From contig JBGALT010000002.1 of NCBI GenBank assembly GCA_044223665.1, positions 1 through 64,000 of the forward strand: DNA of 64,000 nucleotides, in the 5' to 3' direction. This document shows positions 34,576-42,915 of this stretch, piece by piece. Positions within the stretch are counted from its first letter, which is position 1. Each line of letters starts with the position of its first letter. The position numbers and the translations under genes are program-made. The notes below the pieces were generated by a model. That model was not told the origin of the DNA, did not search any database, and saw only the letters and a program-made list of their open reading frames with translations. Origin of the DNA: JBBSAT01 sp044223665. Its GTDB lineage: Bacteria; Myxococcota_A; Polyangia; Polyangiales; Sandaracinaceae.

Positions 34576-34604
34576 GGCCTCGGCTCGAAAGAGCCGGGGC
34601 CTTT
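34576..34604 (+). terminator. Rho-independent terminator of nrdJ
   Basis: An 11-bp stem (GGCCTCGGCTC with GAGCCGGGGCC, one G-T wobble) closed by a GAAA tetraloop is followed directly by CTTTC. The stem-loop is the most convincing intrinsic terminator in the window. It also argues that the next gene starts at ATG 34639 rather than inside the hairpin. Confidence 0.75.
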
Positions 34605-34638
34605 CGCCATCGAGCGCATCTTGCGCCAGACTCGAGGC

Positions 34639-35376
34639 ATGGCGAGCATCGTGTGCCCTGGGTGCGCGCGAGCGGTCCCTCTCGACGACGTCGATCTCTC
34701 GACGAAGCTCGCCAAGTGTCGGCCCTGCGAGTCGGTGTTCGACTTCCGCGGTCAAGTGCGGACGCCGCAGGAGGACGCGCGCCGCCGTCGCGAGCTGATC
34801 GCTCCGCGTGGCTACCGCATCGTGACCGAGGCGCTGCCTTCGGAGAGCGTCGAGGGCACCGCCGGGTACCGCGACGCGGCCGCTACGCGTCGCGGCCCGC
34901 TCGAGCTCCGCCGCTACTGGCGCAGCCTCTGGACGATCCTGCACGCGCTCGGCGCGCTGGCTCTCGGTGGTTGGAGCAGCGTCGTCGTGACGTCGATCGC
35001 GCGCTCCGAGCACGACATCACACCGGCCGGGTGGCTCTGTGCATCGCTCCTGGCGCTCCCCGGCCTGTGGGCCGTCGGCGGCGTGCTCGTGGAGCTGGTG
35101 AGCTTCACGCGCGTTCGGGTCGACGACGAGACGGTGCTCGCCGAGACGTGGCCCGTTTCCTGGCGGGGTCGGACGCGCACGGCCGGCCGTACGATCCGCA
35201 CGCTGCACGTGCGCGCGCGCCGACGCCTTCGTGCCGGCCGCATCGTCTTCGACGTCGTCGCCGACACGCCCGCGAGCGCGGGCCACGTCGTCGTGTCGGG
35301 CGAGCCCACCGAGGAGGGCGCCCGGTTCGTGGCCCGCCAGATCGCCGAGCGTCTCGGTCTTCCCGACCCCGATTGA
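34639..35376 (+). CDS. Zinc-ribbon membrane protein
   Basis: Protein of 245 residues. The N-terminus MASIVCPGCARAVPL...AKCRPCESVFDF carries two CxxC pairs, a zinc ribbon often seen in myxobacterial proteins of unknown function. Two hydrophobic segments (about 95-115 and 125-150) form a membrane hairpin. The remaining C-terminal 90 residues contain strand-like stretches (RVDDETVLAETWPVSW, RIVFDVVAD) that may form a PH-like domain. The start was placed after the nrdJ terminator. The function is unknown. It resembles in layout the PH-like membrane protein at 15836. Confidence 0.6.
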   Translation: MASIVCPGCARAVPLDDVDLSTKLAKCRPCESVFDFRGQVRTPQEDARRRRELIAPRGYRIVTEALPSESVEGTAGYRDAAATRRGPLELRRYWRSLWTILHALGALALGGWSSVVVTSIARSEHDITPAGWLCASLLALPGLWAVGGVLVELVSFTRVRVDDETVLAETWPVSWRGRTRTAGRTIRTLHVRARRRLRAGRIVFDVVADTPASAGHVVVSGEPTEEGARFVARQIAERLGLPDPD

Positions 35377-35465
35377 CCGCGAAATCGGCGTGAATCCGCG
35401 GCCCTCCACGCGTACCCGCCTAACATGACAGTCTGCTGACGGCTGGAGACGGCTATATCTCCCGG

Positions 35466-37541
35466 ATGGCCGCGACCGAGCGCTTCGTCCTCTCGTCCAC
35501 GATGACCCCGAAGGGCGATCAGCCCAAGGCGATCGCCACGCTCACGAAGGGGATCGAGAAGGGCGAGCTGCGTCAGGTGCTCCTCGGCATCACCGGCAGC
35601 GGCAAGACCTTCACGATCGCGAACGCGATCGCCAACACGCAGCGCCCGACGCTCGTCATCGCGCCCAACAAGACGCTCGCGGCGCAGCTCTACGAGGAGC
35701 TCAAGTCGCTCTTCCCCGACAACGCGGTCGAGTACTTCGTCAGCTACTACGACTACTACCAGCCCGAGGCCTACGTCCCCTCGAGCGACACGTACATCGA
35801 GAAGGACGCGATCGTGAACGAGAAGATCGATCGCATGCGCCACTCGGCGACGCGCTCGCTCCTCTCGCGCCGCGACGTGATCATCGTCGCCAGCGTCTCG
35901 TGCATCTACGGCATCGGCTCGCGCGACGCCTACGCCGAGATGCTCATCATCGTGAAGCGCGGCGAGACGTTCCGCCGCGACGAGCTGCTGCGCGAGCTCG
36001 TCGAGATCCAATACGACCGCAACGACGTCGACTTCCACCGCGGCACGTTCCGCGTGCGCGGCGACGTGGTCGAGGTCTTCCCGGTCGGTGAGGAGGACAA
36101 GGCCGTCCGCATCGAGTTCTTCGGCGACGAGATCGACCGCATCAGCGAGATCGATCCGCTGCGCGGCAAGGTGCTGCGCGACCTGCCGAGCTACGCGATC
36201 TACCCGGGCTCGCACTACGTGACGCCGGAAGAGATGCGCCGGCGCGCCGGCGAGAGCATCAAGACGGAGCTGCGCGAGCGGCTCGAGAAGCTCTCGAGCG
36301 AGATGAAGCTCGTGGAGAAGCAGCGCCTCGAGCAGCGCACGATGTACGACCTCGAGATGCTCGAGCAGACCGGCTTCTGCCACGGCATCGAGAACTACTC
36401 GCGCCACTTCAGCGGGCGCAGCGCGGGCGATGCGCCGCCGGTGCTCGTCGACTATTTCCCGAAGGACTTCCTCCTCGTCCTCGACGAGTCGCACCAGACG
36501 GTGCCGCAGATCGCGGCGATGTACCGCGGCGACCGGGCGCGAAAGGAGATCCTCGTCGAGCACGGCTTCCGACTGCCGAGCGCGCTGGACAACCGGCCGC
36601 TCAAGTTCGAGGAGTTCTGGGAGCGCGTCGGGCAGACGATCTTCGTCTCGGCCACGCCCGCCGAGTTCGAGCTCGAGCAGACGCAGGGCGAGGTCGTCGA
36701 GCAGGTGATCCGACCCACGGGCCTGCTCGATCCGAGGATCCACGTCAAGCCGGTCGGCACGCAGGTCGACGATCTGCTGGGCGAGATCCGGACGCGCGTG
36801 AAAAAGAACGAGCGCGTGCTCGTGACGACCCTGACCAAGCGCATGGCCGAGGACCTGACCGAGTACTACGCGGAGCTCGGCGTGAAGGTCCGCTACCTCC
36901 ACAGCGACGTGGACACGCTCGAGCGCATCGAGATCCTGCGTGACCTGCGCAAGGGCGAGTTCGACGTGCTCGTCGGCATCAACCTGCTCCGCGAGGGCCT
37001 CGATCTGCCGGAGGTCTCGCTCGTCGGCATCCTCGACGCCGACAAGGAGGGGTTCCTGCGCTCGCCGCGCTCGCTGATCCAGACGATCGGCCGCGCCGCT
37101 CGAAACGTGAACGGCGAGGTCATCATGTACGCCGACAAGATCACCGACGCGATGAAGCTCGCGATCGACGAGACCGGCCGTCGCCGCCTGCTCCAGGCGA
37201 AGTACAACGAAGAGCACGGCATCACGCCCGAGTCGACGACGCGCCGCATGACCGAGCTGGGGGCGGCGAGCGGCACGAGCGACTGGTCGCCGATCCCCGG
37301 GCGCAGCGGCGTCACCGCCGACATCGATGGCCTCAGCGCCGCCGAGCTCGAGGATCGCATCGAGGAGCTCCGGAGCGAGATGCTCGTCGCGGCCGAGGCG
37401 CTCGAGTTCGAGAAGGCCGCCGAGATCCGCGACCGCATCAAGAAGCTCGAGGGCCGCGCCGACCGCAACAGCGACGTCGTGCCGAAGAAGACCGCGGGCC
37501 CCGCGAAGAAGAGCCGCATGAGCGGCGGCCGGCGGCGGTGA
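35466..37541 (+). CDS. uvrB: Excinuclease ABC subunit B
   Basis: Full-length UvrB of 691 residues, the damage-verifying helicase-like subunit of nucleotide excision repair. Walker A GITGSGKT lies at 39-46, and the beta-hairpin YYDYYQPEAYVPSSDTYIEKD, which inserts between DNA strands, is intact. LVLDESHQT is the DEAD-like motif. The motif V/VI region (GINLLREGLDLPEVSLV, QTIGRAARNVNGEV) is present. The C-terminal UVR domain (AAEALEFEKAAEIRDRIKKLE) binds UvrC. A Lys/Arg-rich tail follows. No SOS-type operator could be assigned upstream with confidence. Confidence 0.97.
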   Translation: MAATERFVLSSTMTPKGDQPKAIATLTKGIEKGELRQVLLGITGSGKTFTIANAIANTQRPTLVIAPNKTLAAQLYEELKSLFPDNAVEYFVSYYDYYQPEAYVPSSDTYIEKDAIVNEKIDRMRHSATRSLLSRRDVIIVASVSCIYGIGSRDAYAEMLIIVKRGETFRRDELLRELVEIQYDRNDVDFHRGTFRVRGDVVEVFPVGEEDKAVRIEFFGDEIDRISEIDPLRGKVLRDLPSYAIYPGSHYVTPEEMRRRAGESIKTELRERLEKLSSEMKLVEKQRLEQRTMYDLEMLEQTGFCHGIENYSRHFSGRSAGDAPPVLVDYFPKDFLLVLDESHQTVPQIAAMYRGDRARKEILVEHGFRLPSALDNRPLKFEEFWERVGQTIFVSATPAEFELEQTQGEVVEQVIRPTGLLDPRIHVKPVGTQVDDLLGEIRTRVKKNERVLVTTLTKRMAEDLTEYYAELGVKVRYLHSDVDTLERIEILRDLRKGEFDVLVGINLLREGLDLPEVSLVGILDADKEGFLRSPRSLIQTIGRAARNVNGEVIMYADKITDAMKLAIDETGRRRLLQAKYNEEHGITPESTTRRMTELGAASGTSDWSPIPGRSGVTADIDGLSAAELEDRIEELRSEMLVAAEALEFEKAAEIRDRIKKLEGRADRNSDVVPKKTAGPAKKSRMSGGRRR

Positions 37542-37556
37542 GCATCGCCGCGCTCC

Positions 37557-38165
37557 TCACGCCAGCGGCGCTTCGCAGAGCTCGCGCCTTCCGCACCGCC
37601 CGCACTCGCCGCCGCTCCAGAGGTGCTCGTAGAGGCTCTGGACGTCGTCGAGCATCGCTTCGTCCTCGGTGACGATGCCGAGCTCGAAGTTGCGGTTGCG
37701 CTCGCTCTTGGCGCCGAGGCCGGCGCCGGTCCAGTTGGCGCTACCGAGGTAGAGCCAGCGGCCGTCCACGATCACGGTCTTGAGGTGGATGCGCGGGCAC
37801 ATGCGGATCTGCAGAGCGCCTCGGAACAGGCGCGGGTGCTTCTCGAGCTCGTCGCGAAACGGGCGCGAGGGCAGCTCGGCGTGGAGCAGGCGAAGCTCGA
37901 CGCCGGCGACGGCCAGCTCGTCGAGCACCTCGAGCACGCTGCCGAAGATCGATCGGCGGCCCACGCGGCTGCGCTCGACCAGCATCTCCTTCACGTTCGC
38001 GGTGGCGATCCACACGCTCACCTTCGCGGCCTTCACGGTCTCGACGACGCGCTCGAGGTGGCCGCGGCCGCTCACGAGCGCGAGCGCCACGGCGCGCTCG
38101 CTCTGCACGAAGTCCGTCACCGAGGGCGGCTCGAGCACGGGCAGGCGCCGGCCGCTGCGTCTCAC
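37557..38165 (-). CDS. Phospholipase-D-like (HKD) protein
   Basis: Protein of 202 residues with one HKD motif, HLKTVIVDGRWLYLGSANWTG (His127, Lys129, Asp134), typical of the PLD superfamily of phosphodiesterases and nucleases. Single-HKD members act as homodimers. Residues 45-60 (AKVSVWIATANVKEML) fit the first strand and helix of the fold. The C-terminus has Cys188, Cys191 and Cys197 in a CGRCGRRELC pattern that could bind a metal. The GTG start overlaps the stop of the dehydrogenase gene (GTGA), so translation is probably coupled. No signal peptide is seen. The substrate, DNA or phospholipid, cannot be decided. Confidence 0.75.
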   Translation of the reverse strand: MRRSGRRLPVLEPPSVTDFVQSERAVALALVSGRGHLERVVETVKAAKVSVWIATANVKEMLVERSRVGRRSIFGSVLEVLDELAVAGVELRLLHAELPSRPFRDELEKHPRLFRGALQIRMCPRIHLKTVIVDGRWLYLGSANWTGAGLGAKSERNRNFELGIVTEDEAMLDDVQSLYEHLWSGGECGRCGRRELCEAPLA

Positions 38166-39133
38166 CGCGGCGTCTCGCTCCAGCTCGGCACGAGGTGGAG
38201 CGGTGGCTTACCGTCGAGCACGCGCGCGGCGTCGGTGAGCGCCATGCAGGCCATGCGCGAGCGGGCCTCGAGCGTGGCGCTCCCGAGGTGCGGCAAGAGG
38301 ATCACGTTCGATCGGCCGACCAGGCCCGGGTGCACGCGTGGCTCGTCCTCGTACACGTCGAGGCCGGCGCCGGCGATCACGCCGCGCTCGAGCGCGCGCA
38401 CGAGGGCCGCCTCGTCCACGACCGTGCCGCGCGAGGTGTTGACGAGGATCGCGCTCGGCTTCATCCGCGCGAGCTGCGCCTCGCCGATCAAGTGGCGCGT
38501 CGCCGGCGAGCCCGGGCAGTGGAGCGTGACGAAGTCGCTCTCCTCGAGCAGGCGCGAGAGCGGCGCGTGCGTCGCGATGCCGTCGGGCGAGAAGGGCTGG
38601 TCGGCGCGCTCCGCCGCGATCACGCGCATGCCGAAGGCGGCCGCGCGCTTGGCGATCGCGCGGCCGATCCGGCCGTAGCCCACGACGCCGAGCGTCTTTC
38701 CGTCGAGCTCGGTGCCGAGGAGCATCGTCGGCGACCAGCCGTGGAAGCCGCCGCTCCGCAGCATGGCCTCTCCCTCGTGGAAGCGGCGCGCCACGGCGAG
38801 CATCAGCCCGAACGCGAGCTCGGCCGTGGACTCGGTCAGCGTGTCGGGCGTGTGCGTCACGAGCACCCGCCGCGCGCGGCACGCGTCGACGTCCACGTTG
38901 TCGAAGCCCACCGCCATCTGCGCGACGATCGCCAGGTCCGGCAGCCGGTCGAGCAGTGTCGCGTCGATCCGATCGGTGACGAGAGAGACGATCGCCTTGG
39001 CGCCGCGCGCGCCGTTCGCGATCTCGTCGCGCGTCGGCGGGCGGTCCTCGCCGAAGACGATCGCCTCGTGCGCGCGCCCGAGCACCTCGACGGGGTCGAG
39101 CGGAAGACGACGTGTGACGAAGACCCGGCTCAT
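38162..39133 (-). CDS. D-2-hydroxyacid dehydrogenase
   Basis: NAD(P)-dependent dehydrogenase of 323 residues in the family of glyoxylate/hydroxypyruvate reductases and phosphoglycerate dehydrogenase. The dinucleotide-binding motif GVVGYGRIGRAIAKRA is present. The catalytic Arg lies in NTSRGTVVDE, the Glu in DVYEDEP and the His in LLPHLGSAT. Its length without an ACT domain favours a glyoxylate- or hydroxypyruvate-type reductase over SerA. It is followed by the overlapping PLD-like gene. The physiological substrate is not inferable from context. Confidence 0.9.
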   Translation of the reverse strand: MSRVFVTRRLPLDPVEVLGRAHEAIVFGEDRPPTRDEIANGARGAKAIVSLVTDRIDATLLDRLPDLAIVAQMAVGFDNVDVDACRARRVLVTHTPDTLTESTAELAFGLMLAVARRFHEGEAMLRSGGFHGWSPTMLLGTELDGKTLGVVGYGRIGRAIAKRAAAFGMRVIAAERADQPFSPDGIATHAPLSRLLEESDFVTLHCPGSPATRHLIGEAQLARMKPSAILVNTSRGTVVDEAALVRALERGVIAGAGLDVYEDEPRVHPGLVGRSNVILLPHLGSATLEARSRMACMALTDAARVLDGKPPLHLVPSWSETPR

Positions 39134-39146
39134 GACGGCCCCGGCG

Positions 39147-40115
39147 TCACTTGCGCACGCGGTGCTTGTTCCACTCCTCGACGAACTCCCAGTCGGCGAC
39201 GAGGCCCTTGCGCATCAAGAGCGTGAGCAGGGCGGCGAACATCGACTCCCAGTGGCCGTCGGGCAGCACACGCGAGACGTCCTTGCCTTGCACGCGCGCG
39301 CGCAGGGCCGCGATCAGATCACGCGTCGTGAGCTGCGCGTCCGCTTCGTCGCTCTGCTCGGTCTCGGGGGCGGGCAAGCGCACCTTCGTCCCGTCGAGCA
39401 GCGTCAGCGTCAGCATCTTCGGGCCGCGGCGGCGGCGCGGCTTCGGCGCTTCTGCTTCGGGCGCCTCTCGTGCAGGCTCGGGCGCGGCCGCGACCGGCTC
39501 GGCGTCCGCCGCCGGGGGCTCGGAGCCCGGCGCGGGAGGCTGGATCGAGACGAGAATCTCCGGCTCTCCCTCCTCGACGATGAGATCGGGATCTTCCGCC
39601 GGCGGGATCGAAGGAATCAGCGCCTTGCTCTTCTCCACGCGCGCGGCGGGCCCGGGCAGCTCGCGCCCGTAGTACGCGCGGACCGCGTCGCGAACGTCGG
39701 TCGAGCCGGCGACCATCGGCTTGACGGGCATGCCCACGTGCGTGCTCACGAGCGCGAGCGAGGCCTCGTTCAGCGGATCGTCGGTGGCCACGAAGAGCGT
39801 GTCGCCGTGGTGGCGGACTTTCCGCACGTAGACCGGCACGACGGCCGCGCGCTCGGCGAGCTCGCCCGGGATCAGGTTCAGGAGCTCGCGCGAGAAGTCC
39901 ACGTGGTGAAGGTTCACCCACGGGATCGAGAGCTGGTTGCTGAGCACCTGCGCGAGCTGGTGCTCGCTCACCTTGCCGAGCGAGACGAGCACCTCGCCCA
40001 GGCGCCTTCCCGAGCCCTTCTGCGCCGCGAGCGCTTCGTCGAGCTCGGCCGTGGTGATGATGCCCGCGGCGACCAGCATGTCACCCAGGCGAAGACGTGT
40101 CGGGAGCTCGGTCAC
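39147..40115 (-). CDS. Solo MshEN-domain protein
   Basis: Protein of 322 residues from GTG 40115 (VTELPTRLRLGDMLV), preceded by GGCGGG. Residues 5-150 form an MshEN / GspE-N domain (GDMLVAAGIITTAELDEAL, LGEVLVSLGKVSEHQLAQVL, IPWVNL, LIPGELAERAAVVPVY), as at the start of type II secretion or type IV pilus ATPases. The ATPase part is absent. A long Pro/Ala/Glu-rich linker ends in a basic RRRRGPK patch, and the last 80 residues are helical. It could sense c-di-GMP, as some MshEN domains do, or act as an adaptor; both are inference. It lies 13 bp upstream of the dehydrogenase gene. Confidence 0.7.
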   Translation of the reverse strand: MTELPTRLRLGDMLVAAGIITTAELDEALAAQKGSGRRLGEVLVSLGKVSEHQLAQVLSNQLSIPWVNLHHVDFSRELLNLIPGELAERAAVVPVYVRKVRHHGDTLFVATDDPLNEASLALVSTHVGMPVKPMVAGSTDVRDAVRAYYGRELPGPAARVEKSKALIPSIPPAEDPDLIVEEGEPEILVSIQPPAPGSEPPAADAEPVAAAPEPAREAPEAEAPKPRRRRGPKMLTLTLLDGTKVRLPAPETEQSDEADAQLTTRDLIAALRARVQGKDVSRVLPDGHWESMFAALLTLLMRKGLVADWEFVEEWNKHRVRK

Positions 40116-40401
40116 GATCGGCCCGCCTCTCCGCCCAGGACGGTCCGCGCGCCGGGCGCGCTGGGCACGGATCGGCTCGCCCACACCGGCCCTCTCCTTG
40201 CGCGGGAACCGCTCGCTTGCCGCCCGGGCCTCCGGAGCGAGCGCTCCCTGGTGATCACTCTTGCGCTGGTCATAAGGCTCGCTCGAGCGATCGTGTCAGA
40301 GCCGGTCGGGCGCCCCCAAAATTCCCGCGGAGCGTGGCGGCCCGCGCCAGGCGAACGAGGGGCTTGCGGCGTGGGGCGTCAGGGCGCATCGATACGGGCT
40401 C

Positions 40402-41271
40402 ATGGGCGATCGAGCAGCACTCCGGCAGGGCGACCACGCGGTCACCGCCGTCTCGAACGACGGGGCGTTCCGGGTCATCGCGCTCCGCGCCACCGAGACG
40501 GCCCGCGGCGTCATCGCGGCCCAGCGCGCGAAGGGGAGGACGGCCGAGCACATCGCCGACCTCGTCACCGGCACCCTGCTCGTGCGCCTCACGATGGCGC
40601 CTGCGTACCGCGTGCAGGGGATCGTGCGCGGCACCGACCAGAAGAGCGTCGTCGTGGCCGATGCCTATCCGGACGGCACGACCCGAGGCCTCGTGAAGCC
40701 GAGCGAGGCGGAGCTCGCGTTCGGCGAGGGAGCCCTCATGCAGATGATGCGCTCGCTCCCGAACGGCTCGATCCACCAGGGCGTCGTCGAGGTCAGCCGC
40801 GAGCACGGCGTGTCGGGCGCGCTGATGAACTACATGCTCGAGTCCGAGCAGGTCACCTCCGCCATCGGCGTCTGCGCCGTCACGAGCGACGTCGGGATCG
40901 CGATCGCCGGCGGCTACGTGGTGCAGCTGCTCCCCGAGTGCACCGATCCGCCGCTCGCCGTCATGTACGAGCGCTTGCGGAACGACTTCGTCGACCTGGG
41001 CAAGGTGCTCACGCAGCACGCCGGCGATCCGCGCACCATGCTCTCGGAGATCCTCTACGGCATGCCGTACACGGAGACCCAGGAGCACGAGCTCACCTAT
41101 CGCTGCACCTGCTCGAGCGAGCGCGTGCTCGCGAGCCTCGCCACCGTGGGCCGAGCCGATCTCGAGGACATGATGCGGGCGGCCGAGCCGCTCTTCATCA
41201 CGTGCGACTACTGCAACACGCCCTACGAGGTCGCGCCCGAGGCGCTCCGCGGTCTCGTCACCTCGAGCTGA
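40402..41271 (+). CDS. hslO: Hsp33 redox-regulated chaperone
   Basis: Protein of 289 residues of the Hsp33 family, a cytoplasmic holdase activated by oxidation. The zinc-binding switch is complete: C-x-C (Cys235, Cys237) in YRCTCSSERV and C-x-x-C (Cys268, Cys271) in ITCDYCN. Further family features are GTLLVRLTMAP..RVQGIV near the N-terminus, the ALMNYMLESEQ segment and EILYGMP before the Cys region. It starts at the ATG giving MGDRAALRQGD. No redox-regulator site is evident in the 286 bp upstream, which contains a 17-bp string also found near lon. Confidence 0.92.
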   Translation: MGDRAALRQGDHAVTAVSNDGAFRVIALRATETARGVIAAQRAKGRTAEHIADLVTGTLLVRLTMAPAYRVQGIVRGTDQKSVVVADAYPDGTTRGLVKPSEAELAFGEGALMQMMRSLPNGSIHQGVVEVSREHGVSGALMNYMLESEQVTSAIGVCAVTSDVGIAIAGGYVVQLLPECTDPPLAVMYERLRNDFVDLGKVLTQHAGDPRTMLSEILYGMPYTETQEHELTYRCTCSSERVLASLATVGRADLEDMMRAAEPLFITCDYCNTPYEVAPEALRGLVTSS

Positions 41272-41464
41272 CGCGCGCGCGCTCCACGCCGCCGCGCCGC
41301 GGTAGGCGTCCGCCAGTCGATGACGCCGCATCGCGCGCGTTGCAGCACGCCGCCCGGTGCGTAGCTCGTCACGCACACGGTTTCGCTCGGCCGACCCCGC
41401 CCGCGGCTCGTACTCCGGGAGGGTCGGGAGTAACGTTCGCGCCGATCCACACGAAGGGCTGACC

Positions 41465-42745
41465 ATGACGCATCGCTTCTCGCTCTCGCTCGCGCTCGCG
41501 CTGTCTTCCTTTCCTCTGCTCGCGCCTGCCGCGCTCGCGCAGGACGTGCTGGCCGACGCTCCGCCCGTCGGCGAGGACGCGGCGAGCGAAGAGCGCCAGG
41601 TCGAGCCGCCGCCCGAGGTGATGCAGACGAGCGTCGCCGTCGAGGCGCCGAGCGAGGGCGGCTGCGCCGAGAATGTCTACGCGAGCTCGCGCGCATCGGT
41701 CGTCCGCGTGGAGTCGGGCACCCGCGTCGGCTCGGGCTTCCTCGTCGTCGACGCCAGCCACGTGATCACCTCGTTTCGCCTCGTGCGCGACGGCCACGAC
41801 GTGCGCGTCGTCGACCCCGACGGCAACGCGCGCAACGCGCACGTCATCAACACCGCGAGCGACGACGACCTCGCGATGCTGGAGCTCACCTCGCCCCTTC
41901 CGTCCGCGCCGCTCGGGCTCGCGAGCTGGGACGAGGTGCGGGTCGGCATGCCGGTCGTCGCCCTGGCGCACTCGCTCGTGGGGCGCCGCCACCACGTGAT
42001 GGGCGGTCCGCAGACGCAAGGCCTCTTCGACTGGGCCGTCGCCGCGGGCGTGGTGAGCGCCGTCGGCGACCGCGCCATCCAGACCGACATCGCCCTCGAC
42101 GGCGGGAGCTCGGGCGGCCCCATCCTCGACTGCGAGGGGCGCGTCGTGGCGGCCGTCTCGATCGCGTTCGCTGGCATGGACGAGATCGTCTACCTCGGCT
42201 CGGGAACGCCCGCGCTCGCCGACCTCGTCTCGCGCGTCGAGCATCCCGAAGGCTACGGCGGACGCGTCAGCGCCTTCTTCGGGATCGGCATCGCGACGGC
42301 GTTCGAAGATCCGGGCTGGGTCTGGGGCGGCTACCTCCAGGTCGGCATGACCGCGCTCGACGCGTTCGTGCTGAGCGGCCGCTTCCACTACTTGCTCCGC
42401 ACCGACGACCCGATCGGCACCTCGACGCTCTCCTCGCTCACCGACCGCATGCGCGGTGACGCGTACGCCGGCTGGCGCCAGCTCGTGAGCTTCGGCGGCG
42501 GCTTCGGCTTCCACTTCGAGCTCGGCCTCGGAGCCTCGGTCTCCAGCGTGCGCGACACCTCGCGCGTCGCGCTCATCGACATGGGCGCGATCCGCATCGC
42601 CAGCACCGAGCACCAGCAGTGGGTCGTCCGCCCGCTGGCGATCCTCAACCTGCAGTTCGGCTGGGTGACGATCAGCTACACGGCGGAGTGGGACCCGACG
42701 CGCATGAACGTGATGCACCTGTTCGATCTGGGCTTCCGCCTGTAG
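41465..42745 (+). CDS. HtrA-like protein with degenerate active site and barrel-like tail
   Basis: Exported protein of 426 residues (signal MTHRFSLSLALAL...ALAQ). Residues about 70-250 follow the trypsin/HtrA fold: SGTRVGSGFLV, SDDDLAMLEL (Asp133-135) and GGSSGGPIL (nucleophile Ser216). However, HVITSFRLV has Arg105 where the catalytic His (TNxHVV) is expected, so the triad is incomplete. No PDZ domain follows. The last 160 residues alternate hydrophobic and polar residues and end in Leu after aromatic strands (TISYTAEW, HLFDLGFRL), like an outer-membrane barrel. It is probably a non-catalytic binding protein. A hairpin follows the gene. Confidence 0.65.
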   Translation: MTHRFSLSLALALSSFPLLAPAALAQDVLADAPPVGEDAASEERQVEPPPEVMQTSVAVEAPSEGGCAENVYASSRASVVRVESGTRVGSGFLVVDASHVITSFRLVRDGHDVRVVDPDGNARNAHVINTASDDDLAMLELTSPLPSAPLGLASWDEVRVGMPVVALAHSLVGRRHHVMGGPQTQGLFDWAVAAGVVSAVGDRAIQTDIALDGGSSGGPILDCEGRVVAAVSIAFAGMDEIVYLGSGTPALADLVSRVEHPEGYGGRVSAFFGIGIATAFEDPGWVWGGYLQVGMTALDAFVLSGRFHYLLRTDDPIGTSTLSSLTDRMRGDAYAGWRQLVSFGGGFGFHFELGLGASVSSVRDTSRVALIDMGAIRIASTEHQQWVVRPLAILNLQFGWVTISYTAEWDPTRMNVMHLFDLGFRL

Positions 42746-42775
42746 ATCGGCCCCGTTTCGTCGTCGATCGAGCGC

Positions 42776-42804
42776 GGGCGACCTCCCCGACGGGGTGGTC
42801 GCCC
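42776..42804 (+). terminator. Hairpin between barrel protein and pseudokinase genes
   Basis: GGGCGACC (42776-42783) pairs with GGTCGCCC (42797-42804), and inside it CCCC pairs with GGGG around a GAC loop, with one T-T mismatch between stems. AAGTCTTTCC follows. It is probably an intrinsic terminator, though the T-tract is weak. Confidence 0.6.
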
Positions 42805-42915
42805 AAGTCTTTCCAGGGCCTCCCCACGCGTGTACGATTCGCTCCCCCCGGGGCCACCCGTGCGTTTTTCGGGTGTCCTTTCGATCCTTTATCCCGGGGC
42901 ACGGACGCGAACGCC

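Noticed and set aside
30837..34715. A long minus-strand open frame opposite nrdJ
   Set aside because: The plus-strand product is an unambiguous class II ribonucleotide reductase; the antisense translation has no recognisable motif.
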